Shown here: in pieces, positions 23,794 to 31,965 of the stretch
Position numbering within the stretch: the stretch's first letter is position 1
How the letters are laid out: each line of letters opens with the position of its first letter
Assembly: GCF_007670255.1 (NCBI RefSeq)
Contig: NZ_SZVS01000004.1
Coordinates: forward strand, 308,886 to 372,885
Direction: 5' to 3'
Source of the DNA: Paenarthrobacter nicotinovorans
Lineage (GTDB): Bacteria > Actinomycetota > Actinomycetes > Actinomycetales > Micrococcaceae
Length of the DNA: 64,000 nt
Program-made: the position numbers and the translations under genes
The notes under the pieces: model-generated
What the model saw: only the letters and a program-made list of their open reading frames with translations
Databases searched by the model: none
Told to the model about the DNA's origin: nothing

Positions 23794-24438
23794 TTACTGG
23801 ATGGTGCGCGTCGCTTTGGCGAGGTTCTCCCGGAGTTCGTCGGCGTTCTGCCGGATGACGTAGGCCGGGCGGTCGCGCTCTACGCGCCAGCTGTCTTCCA
23901 GGGGCCCGATGTTGACGGCGTCGAAGCCGAATTCGTCGTAAAGCCTGGTGACGAGCTCGGCCGCCTCCGGGAAGTCGCTCGCGGTGGCAAGTGCGCGCCG
24001 GTTGTCGGTTCCGGCGGGGGTGCCGTCCGTGGTGATGTCCTTCGCGAAGATGTGGTTGAAGCCCTTGGCCACCTTGGACGTGGGGAGGTGCTTCTGGAGC
24101 AGTCCGGACGTTGTGGCCTCGCCGTTGTCGAGCTCGGGGATCCGGCCGTCACGCTCCCAGTAATAGTTGTTGGTGTCGATGACGACTTTGCCCTCAAGCG
24201 GTTCCGCCGGGATATCACGGTAGTTCTTGAGCGGAACGGTTACGACGGCGAAATCGCCTGCCGCTGCTGCCTCGGCTGCCGTCGCGGCGCGGGCCCGCGG
24301 GCCCAGTTCCGCTACGAGCCCGCTGAGCGTTTCCGGACCTCGTGAGTTGCTGATCACGACGTCATAGCCAAGTTCCACTGCCTTGCGTGCAACCTGGCTG
24401 CCAATGTGTCCTGCACCGATAATTCCGATTGTTGTCAT
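23794..24438 (-). CDS. NADPH-dependent F420 reductase-like / NAD(P)-binding protein
   Basis: 214 residues, Rossmann fold from the first residue: IGIIGAGHIGSQVARKAVELG, then ISNSRGPETLSGL, which binds NADP in F420:NADP oxidoreductases. The middle has VTVPLKNYRDIPAEPLEGKVVIDTNNYY (in part) and the section KVAKGFNHIFAKDI, also characteristic. It is a stand-alone gene; whether it uses F420 cannot be shown here. Divergent from the small YegP-like gene with about 115 bp between starts. Confidence 0.83.
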   Translation of the reverse strand: MTTIGIIGAGHIGSQVARKAVELGYDVVISNSRGPETLSGLVAELGPRARAATAAEAAAAGDFAVVTVPLKNYRDIPAEPLEGKVVIDTNNYYWERDGRIPELDNGEATTSGLLQKHLPTSKVAKGFNHIFAKDITTDGTPAGTDNRRALATASDFPEAAELVTRLYDEFGFDAVNIGPLEDSWRVERDRPAYVIRQNADELRENLAKATRTIQ

Positions 24439-24500
24439 ATCTACGCCAACAAGAAGTTGCAGGCGCCTATTTCCCGCGTTACGGATTATTTCCAGGGGCT

Positions 24501-24520
24501 TATACTAAGTAGTCTTACTA
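24501..24520 (+). promoter_or_regulatory. TATACT and palindromic motif TACTAAG-N4-CTTACTA, copy 2
   Basis: TATACT (24501-24506) overlaps the motif TACTAAG, TAGT, CTTACTA (24503-24520), 33 bp before the ATG of the small gene at 24553. The halves are identical to those at 20201-20218. I read it as a -10 element with an operator over the start point. Confidence 0.5.
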
Positions 24521-24552
24521 AGCTGTTTTTCATCGAACACGAGGAGGTAGTG

Positions 24553-24834
24553 ATGGCCGGGCGCTTGGAACTGGTGGAAACGCCTGATGGGGGATACCGG
24601 GTTTTGATGGTGGACGGCGCAGATACCTTGATGGGTCTGTCCAGGCGGTTTTCCTCAGTGGATGAGGCTGTGGGAGGGGTGGCTGCCATTCGCGAAGTAG
24701 CAGGCACTGGCCTCCTCCAGACCGGCTCCGCGGAGCGGTACGCCGTGTTGATGCTGGAAGAGCCCGCAATCGATTCCGCGCTGGCGGACCAGGGTGCACG
24801 GAAGCAATCGAAGGTGGTCAGCTGTGAGCAGTGA
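24553..24834 (+). CDS. small protein, DUF1508/YegP-like
   Basis: 93 residues with the short pattern PDGGYRVLMVDGADTLMGLSRR (in part) and FSSVDEAVGGVAAIREVA, resembling the DUF1508/YegP fold, which repeats a Y-x-R-L...NG...S-x-Y strand pair. Assignment is tentative. GAGGAGG stands 5 bp before the ATG, so this start is secure although the frame is open upstream. Its end overlaps the HAD gene by 11 bp. The palindromic promoter motif upstream suggests shared control with the membrane protein at 19588-20121. Confidence 0.7.
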   Translation: MAGRLELVETPDGGYRVLMVDGADTLMGLSRRFSSVDEAVGGVAAIREVAGTGLLQTGSAERYAVLMLEEPAIDSALADQGARKQSKVVSCEQ

Positions 24835-25507
24835 ACCGACGGCAAAGACGCGCGGCGTTCTGTTCGACGTGGACGGCACGCTGATTGATTCGAGTTATTT
24901 CCATGCCATGGCGTGGTGGCAGGCCTTCCGGCGCGAGGGGTTCGACGTCGAAATGTCGGCGATCCACCGCTGCGTAGGCATGGGCGGCGACCGGCTCATC
25001 CGGAGCCTGGTTCCTGACTCCACGGAGGAGTTGCAGGAAGCCTTGAAATCCTCGCACAGTGCGGTCTTCTCGACGTTCTGGCCCGCTTTGCGGACTTTCG
25101 ACGCCGCCCGGGACCTTTTGGCTGCATGCTCGGAAGCCGGCTTGGCCGTCGGGCTGGCGTCCTCGGCGCAGGACCGCGACCTGGAGGTCAGTCGAAAGCT
25201 GCTCGACGCCGGTTCCTCCATTGATGCGTGGACCAGCTCCAGCGATGCCAAGGAGAGCAAGCCTGCGCCCGACATCCTGGAAGCGTGCCTGGAGAAGCTC
25301 AAGCTGACGCCGAAGGACGTGGTGTTTGTTGGCGACGCGGTCTGGGATGTCAAAGCCGGTGCCGCCATCGGAATACCCGTGATTGCCCTGACCTGCGGCG
25401 GAATCAGTGCGGCAGAGTTGCGCGACGCGGGTGCCGCGGAGGTCTATGACAATCCGCGGCACCTGCTGGAAAACCTCGAAGACAGCCTTCTTGGAAAGCT
25501 GGCCTAG
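24824..25507 (+). CDS. HAD-superfamily hydrolase (beta-phosphoglucomutase/phosphatase type)
   Basis: 227 residues. HAD motif I VLFDVDGTLIDSS at about 11-23 (nucleophile Asp), motif II ASSAQDRD, motif III Lys in AKESKPAPDI and motif IV VFVGDAVWDVKAGAA are all present, with a helical cap after motif I. Likely a small-molecule phosphatase. GTG 24824 starts inside the previous gene (11-bp overlap), implying coupling. Its end overlaps the convergent small surface protein by 4 bp. Confidence 0.86.
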   Translation: MSSEPTAKTRGVLFDVDGTLIDSSYFHAMAWWQAFRREGFDVEMSAIHRCVGMGGDRLIRSLVPDSTEELQEALKSSHSAVFSTFWPALRTFDAARDLLAACSEAGLAVGLASSAQDRDLEVSRKLLDAGSSIDAWTSSSDAKESKPAPDILEACLEKLKLTPKDVVFVGDAVWDVKAGAAIGIPVIALTCGGISAAELRDAGAAEVYDNPRHLLENLEDSLLGKLA

Positions 25508-25911
25508 CGTTCGTCGCTGATCCCCTTGTCGCGGCCCCGGCGGTTCCGCAGGGTCCAGATGATCAGCGCGAGGATAATCACGGCTGCGACACCCGCCAAG
25601 ACCCATGGCACGGCGCTGGTGCGGTTCTGCTCCTGGGGATCGGATTCTCCGGTTCCCGGGTTGGCGGGTCCGCTGCCGGCCGGGTTGGGCGTGCTTGGGG
25701 CTCCCGAGGAGGGGGCGGGGTTGGTGGGCTTCTGCGTTGACGGGCCGGAGGGGTTGCTGGGCTCCGGCGTCGGGGTCGCCGTGGTGGCGCCGACGTGGCC
25801 CTGCGCCTGGACGGCCGTTGGGGCCGAAGCGTTGGCTGCGACGGCGGTGGATGCCATGAACCCGGTGAAGAGGGACAGGGCAAGGGTGGTCGTGGCTAAT
25901 TTACGAAGCAT
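25504..25911 (-). CDS. small secreted/membrane-anchored Pro-Ser-Thr-rich protein
   Basis: 135 residues. Signal peptide 1-26 (MLRKLATTTLALSLFTGFMA... cleavage after AVA), a Pro/Ser/Thr/Gly-rich spacer of about 65 residues, one C-terminal membrane helix (VPWVLAGVAAVIILALIIW) and a basic tail RNRRGRDKG. This is the layout of a wall-spanning membrane-anchored protein; there is no LPXTG motif, so it is not a classical sortase substrate. No family was recognised. A partial match to the TACTAAG/CTTACTA motif occurs 40 bp upstream. Confidence 0.75.
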   Translation of the reverse strand: MLRKLATTTLALSLFTGFMASTAVAANASAPTAVQAQGHVGATTATPTPEPSNPSGPSTQKPTNPAPSSGAPSTPNPAGSGPANPGTGESDPQEQNRTSAVPWVLAGVAAVIILALIIWTLRNRRGRDKGISDER

Positions 25912-26032
25912 CGGTATCTCCTGAGTAGGGGGCGTGTTCGCGAATCCTCATACTCGTAAGCATACTGACTAAATTGGCGCTGTGGATGTTCCGGGGGTGC
26001 CGCCTTCGCTAAAGGCGGCACCCGTGCCCGGC

Positions 26033-26644
26033 CTAGCGGTTCAGCTTGTCCGCGTCCGGCTCCTGGTCGCCAATGTGGCCAGGTGCGTTGGCCGCAAGGA
26101 CACGCTGGACGAACGCGCTGTACTCCTCCATGTAGTGCCGCAACAGCGCAGCGGTGCCTTCATCGCGGACGGAACCGTCGGCGTCGTAGGCGTCTGCGAC
26201 GAAGCGGATGTACGCCTCCGGCGCGTTCAGCTGCGGAGCGTCAAGGAAGCTCAGGACGCTGCGCATGGAGGACTGCATCACGGCCGTGCCGATGCCGCCC
26301 GGCGAAGCGCCGATGATTCCGGTAGGTTTGCGGGCGAAAGAATTGGTTCCCCAGGGCCGCGACCCCCAGTCGATCGCGTTTTTCAGGGCGCCCGGGATGG
26401 AACGGTTGTATTCCGGGGAGATGAACAAGATGCCGTCCGAGGCTGCGATTGCATCCTTCAATGCCTTGCCTGCTGGCGGGAAGTCGGCGTCGTAGTCCGA
26501 GCTGTAGAGCGGAAGGTCCTTGATTTCGATCTCATGGAACTCAAGTTCAGGTGGTGCCACGCTGATCAGCGCTTTGGAGAGGGTCCGATTGATCGAATTG
26601 CTGGCAAGGCTTCCAACGAAATAACCGATTTTGAAAGTGTCCAT
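26033..26644 (-). CDS. NADPH-dependent FMN reductase
   Basis: 203 residues, flavodoxin-like fold: KIGYFVGSLASNSINRTLSK (phosphate loop), PLYSSDYDADFPPAG, then the signature FISPEYNRSIPGALKNAIDW and KPTGIIGASPGGIGTA. ATG at 26644 has GGAAAGGA 8 bp upstream and gives the standard N-terminus. The same frame stays open for 123 more codons upstream; see the separate entry. It could supply reduced flavin to monooxygenases such as those of the riboswitch operon, which lacks a dedicated reductase, but this is inference. Confidence 0.86.
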   Translation of the reverse strand: MDTFKIGYFVGSLASNSINRTLSKALISVAPPELEFHEIEIKDLPLYSSDYDADFPPAGKALKDAIAASDGILFISPEYNRSIPGALKNAIDWGSRPWGTNSFARKPTGIIGASPGGIGTAVMQSSMRSVLSFLDAPQLNAPEAYIRFVADAYDADGSVRDEGTAALLRHYMEEYSAFVQRVLAANAPGHIGDQEPDADKLNR

Positions 26645-27013
26645 AGCGGCGTTCCTTTCCGACGGCACGGCCGGAACCGGCTCGTCGACGGTGTTGTTGC
26701 GGGTTGACCCGCTCCAACCGACCCTAGTGGACATGTGCGCGGAGCGCAGCCCCTGTTGGATGCGCGCCACGAGCGCAGCCTGGTCCGCCCGCTCGTCGTT
26801 CAGATAGGCGTCGTAGGCAACGACGTCGAGATCGCAGGGTGCCAGAAGACAAATGACATGACAGCCGCTCTTCGAGGCGTCGATGATGCCCACGCGTTTT
26901 TCGGCCTCCCCGGAGTAGTAGCCGAACGCGGCCTCGTGAACGGACTGACTTACCGGATGACCGAAACCCTCCGGGAACTCGGAGCTGGGTTCTAAGACGG
27001 CTCCACTCCACAC
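26645..27013 (-). pseudogene. Coding-like extension in frame with the FMN reductase (remnant or small ORF)
   Basis: The frame of the FMN reductase is open for 123 codons upstream from a GTG, with codon use as strongly G/C-ending as real genes (stretch GYYSGEAEKRVGIID, later CLLAPCDLDVVAYDAYLND). No family is recognised and no stop separates it from the reductase. It could be a decayed gene fragment, an N-terminal domain, or chance. The rest up to 27150 is non-coding with nothing recognisable. Confidence 0.3.
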
Positions 27014-27150
27014 CGGCAGGCCTTCGTCATCCCGGGAATTTCAGTCCGTGTACTCGTCCGCCCATAACCAACCTCCCCGGGCAGTACACCTAGAAGGCAG
27101 GGCTGAGGAGCGCAATTTTTCCGATGGGCTCTCGCTAGTGAGAAGTTCGA

Positions 27151-27948
27151 TTAGTTAGCCAGGCCGAACAGCTCTTGTGCGTTCTGCTTGAGCGCGCGAG
27201 AGCGGACGGCGCGGTCTTTTGTTGCCGCCTCTATGGTGTCCCGCGCGGCAAGTACATCCCCATAGGGGGTGTTCGACCCGAACAGGCACCGGTCCGGAAG
27301 CTCCTTGAGCGCGGCACGAACGACGAACAGCTGCAATGCGGAAGATAGGTCCAGGTAGACGTTGGTGTGCTGAATGGCAAGGTCAACCGCGAGCATGCTG
27401 TTGAGCCCACCGAACGCTCCAATAATGACTGGCACCTGCGGATAGCGGGTGGCGACAGCTGCATATGCGCGCAGGTCGTCAGCGTTGTTCGGCGCGATTC
27501 CGTGTGTCAGGACGGGGAGCGGTCTGCCGGCTGCGGTCTCAGCAGATGCCCGCACGACCGCTTCGATCAACGCGCCTTGACCACCCGCAGGCGTGACCTC
27601 ACCGAATCCCACGGTGCGGGGATCGGCCACGGCGTCCCCCGCCGCCGCCAGAATGCGCGTGTAATCCCATTCAAGGGGGATCTTGCGCATCGTCACTGCC
27701 TCGGGCCAGACAGCCAGTGCGCCCAGGACTTCTTGCTGACTTCTCTTGTATAGCGCGTCGGGGGTGTCAGCGCCGTCGAGTAACTGCGCCAAGCTGTCGA
27801 ATTCGGCCCGGACTTCCGCCAGTGTCGCAGCGTTTTCGGGATGTACTGAGGTGGATAGCAGGACAGGTCGTGTGACGCCAGCTTCCTCGGCTCGCTGCCG
27901 GTACGAGTCAAAGTCGGCGGTTACGTGCGCGTGAATGTCGATCATCAT
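27151..27948 (-). CDS. metal-dependent hydrolase, amidohydrolase-2 family
   Basis: 265-residue TIM-barrel hydrolase. The metal HxH motif is in MIDIHAHVTADFD at the N-terminus; further candidates are LTHGIAPNN (His at about 168) and CLFGSNTPYGDV (where relatives often have an Asp ligand; here FGSNTP). No substrate can be named. GAGAGGAACC precedes the ATG. It is transcribed divergently from a MerR-type regulator whose operator lies in the shared promoter, so this hydrolase is probably the regulator's target. Confidence 0.78.
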   Translation of the reverse strand: MMIDIHAHVTADFDSYRQRAEEAGVTRPVLLSTSVHPENAATLAEVRAEFDSLAQLLDGADTPDALYKRSQQEVLGALAVWPEAVTMRKIPLEWDYTRILAAAGDAVADPRTVGFGEVTPAGGQGALIEAVVRASAETAAGRPLPVLTHGIAPNNADDLRAYAAVATRYPQVPVIIGAFGGLNSMLAVDLAIQHTNVYLDLSSALQLFVVRAALKELPDRCLFGSNTPYGDVLAARDTIEAATKDRAVRSRALKQNAQELFGLAN

Positions 27949-27969
27949 GGTTCCTCTCTGTTCACTACG

Positions 27970-28001
27970 ACGCTAAACTCTGACATCAATGTCAAGGTCA
28001 A
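27970..28001 (-). promoter_or_regulatory. MerR-type promoter with long spacer and palindromic operator
   Basis: Read toward the hydrolase: -35 TTGACC (28001-27996), 19-20 bp spacer, -10 TTAGCG/TAGCGT (27976-27970). The palindrome TGACAT-CA-ATGTCA (27981-27994) sits centrally in the spacer. An overlong spacer filled with a dyad is the hallmark of promoters twisted into shape by MerR-family activators. Confidence 0.65.
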
Positions 28002-28018
28002 GTCAGAGGAGCACAATC

Positions 28019-28354
28019 GTGCGTATCGGGCGGCTGGCTCAAATCACCGGTGCCTCACCGCGGTCACTGCGTCATTACGAGTCTGCGGGATTGATCCGGT
28101 CCCATCGGCTCGCAAACGGGTATCGCGACTACGAGGAAGATCAGGTCAGACAGGTTGCGCTGATTCGTGACTTGCTGGCAGCAGGGCTGGCTCTGGACGC
28201 GATCGCCGTGGTTGCACCCTGCCACGACATCGACGGGATCGCCCCGCGGTGCGAAGTTGCGTCCGCACGTATCGATGCCGAGATTGCCAAGCTTGATCAA
28301 CGAGCCGCCGAGCTCGCCTTGGCGCGAAGCCGCCTGCGAGCACTCCGGAAGTAG
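28019..28354 (+). CDS. MerR-family transcriptional regulator
   Basis: 111 residues: MerR winged helix (VRIGRLAQITGASPRSLRHY, LIRSHRLANGYRDYEEDQ), wing residues, then a dimerisation helix rich in Ala/Leu/Arg and a short end. Two Cys occur (APCHDI and APRCEV) about 12 residues apart between the DNA-binding domain and the coiled coil; whether they sense thiol, aldehyde or metal is unknown. GTG 28019 has AGAGGA upstream; a start 30 bp earlier would overlap the operator. Divergent from the amidohydrolase. Confidence 0.85.
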   Translation: MRIGRLAQITGASPRSLRHYESAGLIRSHRLANGYRDYEEDQVRQVALIRDLLAAGLALDAIAVVAPCHDIDGIAPRCEVASARIDAEIAKLDQRAAELALARSRLRALRK

Positions 28355-28581
28355 CTGGACATGGAAGGTCTCCTCGTTGAGTATCCCGTTGGGGGTCCAG
28401 GGGGTGGTAGCTTCCGAGACGTTCCGGATACGTTCAGGGCACCTGCGAACAATGTTCCCGCCCTCGGTGCGCGAATTCCAGAATTCGAACATTTTCAAAC
28501 CTCCCTACGCCTATCGCCGCCCCGCCCGCGTGCATAAACTCGTGGCAACCACGTTCTGGTCGGTTCCGGAGAGGGGCGGCG

Positions 28582-29769
28582 TTGAAAGCAGGCATTGCAC
28601 ACGAGGCGCTCGACGGCGAGCGGCGGGTGGCGGCCACGCCGGAAACGGTCAAGCAGCTGACCGGGCTGGGACTCGACGTCGAGATCGAGTCCGGTGCCGG
28701 CGTCGCCTCCGGCCACAGCGACGCCGACTACCAAAACGCCGGGGCCGTCGTCGTTCCTTCCCTGGACCTCGGCACGCTCGACATCTACTGCCATGTGCGT
28801 CCAATGGATCCGACGACGGCGGGAGCCCTCCGCCGGGGCGCCGTCACCGTAGGGTTGGGGTCGCCGTCGTCGGAGTTGCCTACCGTGCGCGCGCTCGCCG
28901 CAGGGGGCGTCACGTCGTTCGCCCTTGAGCTGGTGCCCCGCATTTCCCGGGCACAGTCGATGGATGCGCTGACCTCGCAGGCCCTCGTTGCCGGCTACCG
29001 TTGTGTTCTCGAAGCAGCAATGCGCCTGCCCCGGTTCTTTCCCCTGTACATGACCGCCGCGGGGACCATCCCGCCGGCCCGCGTGCTTGTTTTGGGCGCG
29101 GGTGTGGCCGGGCTGCAGGCGATCGGCACTGCCAAGCGTCTTGGGGCCCGCGTCTCCGCCAACGACATCAGACCAGCCTCGGCCGACGAGGTCGCGTCAA
29201 TGGGTGGCACCTTCATCAAACTCGACCTCGAAACCGCCGAAGCCTCCGGAGGATACGCCCGCGAGCTCAGTGCCGATCGGGGTGCGCTGCAACGGGCCCG
29301 CCTCGCCCCGCATGTTGCCCAAGCAGACGTCCTCATCACCACCGCGGCAGTTCCCGGTAGGCGTGCGCCGCTGCTGGTGAGCCGCGAAATGGTGCAGGGC
29401 ATGCGCGCCGGGTCCGTGGTGGTGGACCTCGCGGCGGAGTCCGGCGGCAACGTGGAGGGTGTCATTCCCGGGCAGGACCAGCACATTCCCACCGCCGACG
29501 GCCAAGGCACCATCACTCTGGTCGGCCTCAAGGATCCCGCGTCCGCCATGCCCGCCGATGCCTCCCGTCTCTTCGCCAAGAACGTCTCCAACCTGCTTGC
29601 GCTCATCACGAAGGACGGGGTGGTCGCCCTTGATTTCGACGACGAAGTGGTGTCAGGCACCTGCTTAACGCACGACGGCGTCATCCGGCATGCGCCCACG
29701 GCGGAAGCTCTCGCGGCGCTCGCCGGGGAGACGGCCGGGGAAGTACATGGACCGGAAGGAGTGCATTGA
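28582..29769 (+). CDS. pntAA: NAD(P) transhydrogenase, soluble alpha subunit part 1
   Basis: 395 residues, the NAD(H)-binding dI component of the proton-translocating transhydrogenase, exchanging hydride between NADH and NADP+ across the membrane. AlaDH/PNT N-terminal domain (KAGIAHEALDGERRVAATPE) and Rossmann domain (ARVLVLGAGVAGLQAIGTAK at about 168-187); SANDIRPAS binds the NAD ribose. The TTG start has GGAGAGGGG upstream. This organism has the three-subunit layout (alpha1, alpha2, beta), as in Rhodospirillum. Overlaps alpha2 by 1 bp. Confidence 0.9.
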   Translation: MKAGIAHEALDGERRVAATPETVKQLTGLGLDVEIESGAGVASGHSDADYQNAGAVVVPSLDLGTLDIYCHVRPMDPTTAGALRRGAVTVGLGSPSSELPTVRALAAGGVTSFALELVPRISRAQSMDALTSQALVAGYRCVLEAAMRLPRFFPLYMTAAGTIPPARVLVLGAGVAGLQAIGTAKRLGARVSANDIRPASADEVASMGGTFIKLDLETAEASGGYARELSADRGALQRARLAPHVAQADVLITTAAVPGRRAPLLVSREMVQGMRAGSVVVDLAAESGGNVEGVIPGQDQHIPTADGQGTITLVGLKDPASAMPADASRLFAKNVSNLLALITKDGVVALDFDDEVVSGTCLTHDGVIRHAPTAEALAALAGETAGEVHGPEGVH

Positions 29770-30110
29770 TGGATGGCCTGAGCTTGCTGACGATCACAGT
29801 GCTGGCGGTGTTCGTGGGATTCGAGGTGGTCTCCAAGGTCTCCAGCACCCTGCACACGCCCCTGATGTCCGGGGCCAACGCCATCCACGGAATCATCCTG
29901 GTGGGCGCGATCATCGTGGCGGGGCAGGCTTCCGAGCCGTGGGTTTTGGCGGTGGCGCTCCTGGCTGTCGTCCTTGCAACGGCCAACCTCGTGGGTGGCT
30001 TCGTGGTGACCGACCGCATGCTGGAGATGTTTCACGGAAGGCAGCGACCGCCGTCGGACGTTAACACGGCGGGGAAGGCAGGCCGGGCAGCAGAGGGGCG
30101 CCGACCGTGA
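29769..30110 (+). CDS. pntAB: NAD(P) transhydrogenase alpha subunit part 2 (membrane)
   Basis: 113 residues with three to four membrane helices (LLTITVLAVFVGFEVVSKV; GIILVGAIIVAG; VLAVALLAVVLATANLVGGF), the dII membrane part that in E. coli is joined to the N-terminal alpha domain. The conserved STLHTPLMSGANAIHGI segment contains the His-containing proton-channel region typical of PntAB. ATG overlaps the previous stop as TGATG. The C-terminal tail is polar and variable. Confidence 0.9.
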   Translation: MDGLSLLTITVLAVFVGFEVVSKVSSTLHTPLMSGANAIHGIILVGAIIVAGQASEPWVLAVALLAVVLATANLVGGFVVTDRMLEMFHGRQRPPSDVNTAGKAGRAAEGRRP

Positions 30111-31480
30111 CGCTCCTGAACCCGACGTGGACCGCCCTGCTGTATCTGGCCGCGGCGGTGTGTTTCATCCTCGCGCTGAAGGGGCTCAGCTCGCCGAAAA
30201 CCGCGCGCCGCGGCAACCTGATTGGCGCATTTGGGGCGCTGGTGGCTGTGCTGACAGTCTTCCTGTCCGTGAAACTGGACAACATTCCGTGGATCCTCGG
30301 GGCGATCGTGGTGGGCTCCGGGATCGCGGCGCCGGTGGCACGACGTGTGCAAATGACCCAGATGCCGCAGCTTGTTGCCTTGTTCAACGGGGTGGGTGGC
30401 GGTGCCGCAGCATTGGTAGCGCTGATTGAATTAACCCACACGGAGGACTCTTGGGTGCGCCTGGCCATTGTGTTCACGTTGCTGGTTGGCGCGGTGTCGT
30501 TCGCCGGCTCGGCGGTCACTTTTGCCAAGCTGCAGGGGATCATGACCACGCGGCCTGTCACCTTTCCGGGGCTTCCGGTGCTGATGGCTGTGGTGTTGCT
30601 GGCGGCTGTTGCTGCCGGTGTGGTGGTTATTGCCAGCGGAGCGCCAGGCTGGGCTTTCGTGTTGCTGTTGCTGGGACTCGTGGCTGGTGTCCTTTTGGTC
30701 CTTCCGGTGGGCGGCGCCGACGTGCCGATCGTGATTTCGCTGCTCAACGCTTTTACTGGCTTGGCCGTGGCCGCTTCGGGCTTGGTGCTGGGGAATGTGC
30801 TGCTTGTGGTTGCCGGTACGTTGGTGGGCGCCTCGGGCACCATCCTCACCCGGGCCATGGCGGCGGCCATGGGCCGCAGCGTCGCCGGCATCCTGTTTGG
30901 CGCCTTCAAGGGAGGTTCGACGGCGGGATCCACCGCGGTGAGCGAGCGTCCAGTGCGCTCGTCCAGCGCAGAGGACGTGGCGGTGCTTCTGGGCTATGCG
31001 CAGCGGGTGATCATCGTGCCCGGCTACGGCTTGGCCGTGGCCCAAGGTCAACACACGGCAGCGGAGCTTGCGTTGGCGTTGGAATCCCGCGGAACTGAAG
31101 TCGACTTCGCGATCCATCCCGTGGCCGGACGCATGCCGGGGCATATGAATGTACTGCTGGCCGAGGCGAATGTGCCGTACGAGTCGCTTAAGGAAATGGG
31201 CGACATCAACTCCGAGTTCAAGACCGCGGATGTTGCCCTGGTGGTCGGCGCCAACGACGTTGTGAATCCTGCTGCCAAGACCACGTCCGGCTCGCCGATC
31301 TACGGGATGCCCATCCTGGAGGTTGCCGATGCCCGTCAAGTGGTGTTCCTCAAGCGCTCCATGCGCCCCGGCTTCGCGGGCATCGAGAACGATCTTCTCT
31401 ATGAACCCCAAACGACGTTGTTGTTCGGCGATGCCAAGGACTCCCTGACCAAGGTGCTTGGTGCGGTGAAGGCGCTGTGA
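30107..31480 (+). CDS. pntB: NAD(P) transhydrogenase beta subunit
   Basis: 457 residues: a membrane half with about eight helices up to residue 255, then the NADP(H)-binding dIII domain (VIIVPGYGLAVAQGQHTAAE at about 303-322; VAGRMPGHMNVLLAEA; DVALVVGANDVVNPAA; RSMRPGFAGIEN). All the NADP loop motifs are intact. GTG overlaps the previous gene by 4 bp. With its two partners it makes a complete NADPH-generating pump, useful for the many monooxygenases in this region. Confidence 0.91.
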   Translation: MTLLNPTWTALLYLAAAVCFILALKGLSSPKTARRGNLIGAFGALVAVLTVFLSVKLDNIPWILGAIVVGSGIAAPVARRVQMTQMPQLVALFNGVGGGAAALVALIELTHTEDSWVRLAIVFTLLVGAVSFAGSAVTFAKLQGIMTTRPVTFPGLPVLMAVVLLAAVAAGVVVIASGAPGWAFVLLLLGLVAGVLLVLPVGGADVPIVISLLNAFTGLAVAASGLVLGNVLLVVAGTLVGASGTILTRAMAAAMGRSVAGILFGAFKGGSTAGSTAVSERPVRSSSAEDVAVLLGYAQRVIIVPGYGLAVAQGQHTAAELALALESRGTEVDFAIHPVAGRMPGHMNVLLAEANVPYESLKEMGDINSEFKTADVALVVGANDVVNPAAKTTSGSPIYGMPILEVADARQVVFLKRSMRPGFAGIENDLLYEPQTTLLFGDAKDSLTKVLGAVKAL

Positions 31481-31590
31481 AGCCGATTAAGTTGTGGATA
31501 TAAATTAAATAAGTTGGGGAATCGCGTCAGAATTTCCGCCTTGGCGGCACACCTTCTGTAAAGGGTTTTGTAGACGCGAGGAGTGATCCG

Positions 31591-31845
31591 TTGCAAGAGG
31601 GTGGGAACAATTCGCTGTTCGGGGCGCGTTTTGACCGGGCTGCCGGAAAACGGGTGTCCGACTGGAAGTTGCTCGCGGGCCAAACTGTCCAGATCCTCCG
31701 CGGAAAGGAGATCGTGGACGAGGGCATCGTGGATGCAGTGACCTTTGATGGCAATGTCCTGTGGCTTCGGCAGAAAGGGCCCATCGGCCGCCGGATGGTC
31801 CTAAAGGAGCGGGGCACAGGTATCAGGGTGCGGCTCCTCAAGTAG
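31591..31845 (+). CDS. small hypothetical protein
   Basis: 84 residues, no family recognised. A beta-rich pattern (GQTVQILRGKEIVDEGIVDA, DGNVLWLRQKGPIGRRMV) suggests a small barrel-like domain. TTG start with GAGGAGTG 8 bp upstream; a 110-bp AT-rich leader separates it from pntB. Likely expressed, but the start and reality both rest on codon use and ribosome site. Confidence 0.55.
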   Translation: MQEGGNNSLFGARFDRAAGKRVSDWKLLAGQTVQILRGKEIVDEGIVDAVTFDGNVLWLRQKGPIGRRMVLKERGTGIRVRLLK

Positions 31846-31965
31846 GGCTGGGCTATTGCTTCCTGCGGTGCCGACGCTTTCGGAGTGGTGGGCCATCGGC
31901 ATATGGTGAAAGGTAAGAAGCATCCTGTCCTTTTACCAATGCACTCCGAATCGAGGGTTGAGAAA

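Noticed and set aside
25504..25911. Sortase (LPXTG) substrate
   Set aside because: The C-terminal helix and basic tail are present, but no LPXTG-like motif precedes them; anchored by the helix itself.
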